Shown here in pieces: positions 63,997-64,000 of a DNA stretch of 64,000 nt. The stretch is from the NCBI RefSeq assembly GCF_002920575.1, contig NZ_PQSQ01000034.1, positions 1 through 64,000 on the forward strand. Direction: 5' to 3'. Made by a program: the position numbers and the translations under genes. The notes under the pieces are model-generated. The model was given only the letters and a program-made list of their open reading frames with translations. It had not been told where the DNA came from and did not search any database. This DNA is from Streptomyces sp. Ru73 (GTDB taxonomy: Bacteria > Actinomycetota > Actinomycetes > Streptomycetales > Streptomycetaceae). Every line of letters begins with the position of its first letter. Within the stretch, counting starts at the first letter, position 1.

Positions 63997-64000
63997 GGCG

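Overview
The window is a high-GC Gram-positive chromosome segment, almost certainly Streptomyces. Evidence: very GC-rich coding DNA with G/C in third codon positions, GTG and TTG starts, a WhiB developmental regulator with the full family signature, coenzyme F420 genes fbiA-fbiB, a sigma-B-like partner-switching module, and many LytR-CpsA-Psr (LCP) proteins. It reads as core chromosome. I see no insertion sequence, prophage, CRISPR array or tRNA.

Layout. 1-480: a less GC-rich stretch on the minus strand with a strong promoter and three copies of the repeat typical of streptomycete rRNA leaders; an rRNA operon probably starts just left of the window. 480-5146: SpoIIM-like and RDD membrane proteins, a conserved unknown protein and ahcY. 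5829-9275: a single-gene fructose-type PTS permease with the unusual domain order B-C-A, and a cation diffusion facilitator. 9435-13682: a mannose-phosphate block on the minus strand (manB, a Trm112-like zinc peptide, a SIS protein, manA). 13840-22476: lactate permease, DUF3499, a degenerate zincin, and a giant membrane glycosyltransferase coupled to a DUF5719 protein. 22829-26752: whiB, then a cysteine dioxygenase behind a probable leaderless Cys-rich leader peptide, then fbiA-fbiB. 26763-31303: AlkA-like glycosylase, sugar nucleotidyltransferase, PGRP-type amidase, TIGR03089 protein. 31518-41346: five LCP genes interleaved with a glycosyltransferase and a thioesterase. 41422-49592: acyl-CoA dehydrogenase, UDP-glucose dehydrogenase, a CGNR/VOC divergent pair, then purK-purE coupled to an M19 dipeptidase, followed by a second M19 copy that has lost its catalytic residues. 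49729-55950: chagasin-like inhibitor, GtrA protein, a two-component system, POT peptide transporter and a secreted hydrolase. 56017-60190: a four-gene operon of exported or wall-anchored proteins with two different sorting signals (LPQTG and LADTG). 60422-63996: anti-sigma kinase, anti-anti-sigma factor, sigma factor and hutI.

A theme across the window is cell-envelope construction: activated mannose and glucuronate precursors, polyprenol-type glycosyltransferases, LCP ligases, a wall amidase, and sortase-type surface proteins. The least-explained pieces are the four-gene surface operon, the Cys leader peptide and the inactive dipeptidase paralogue.
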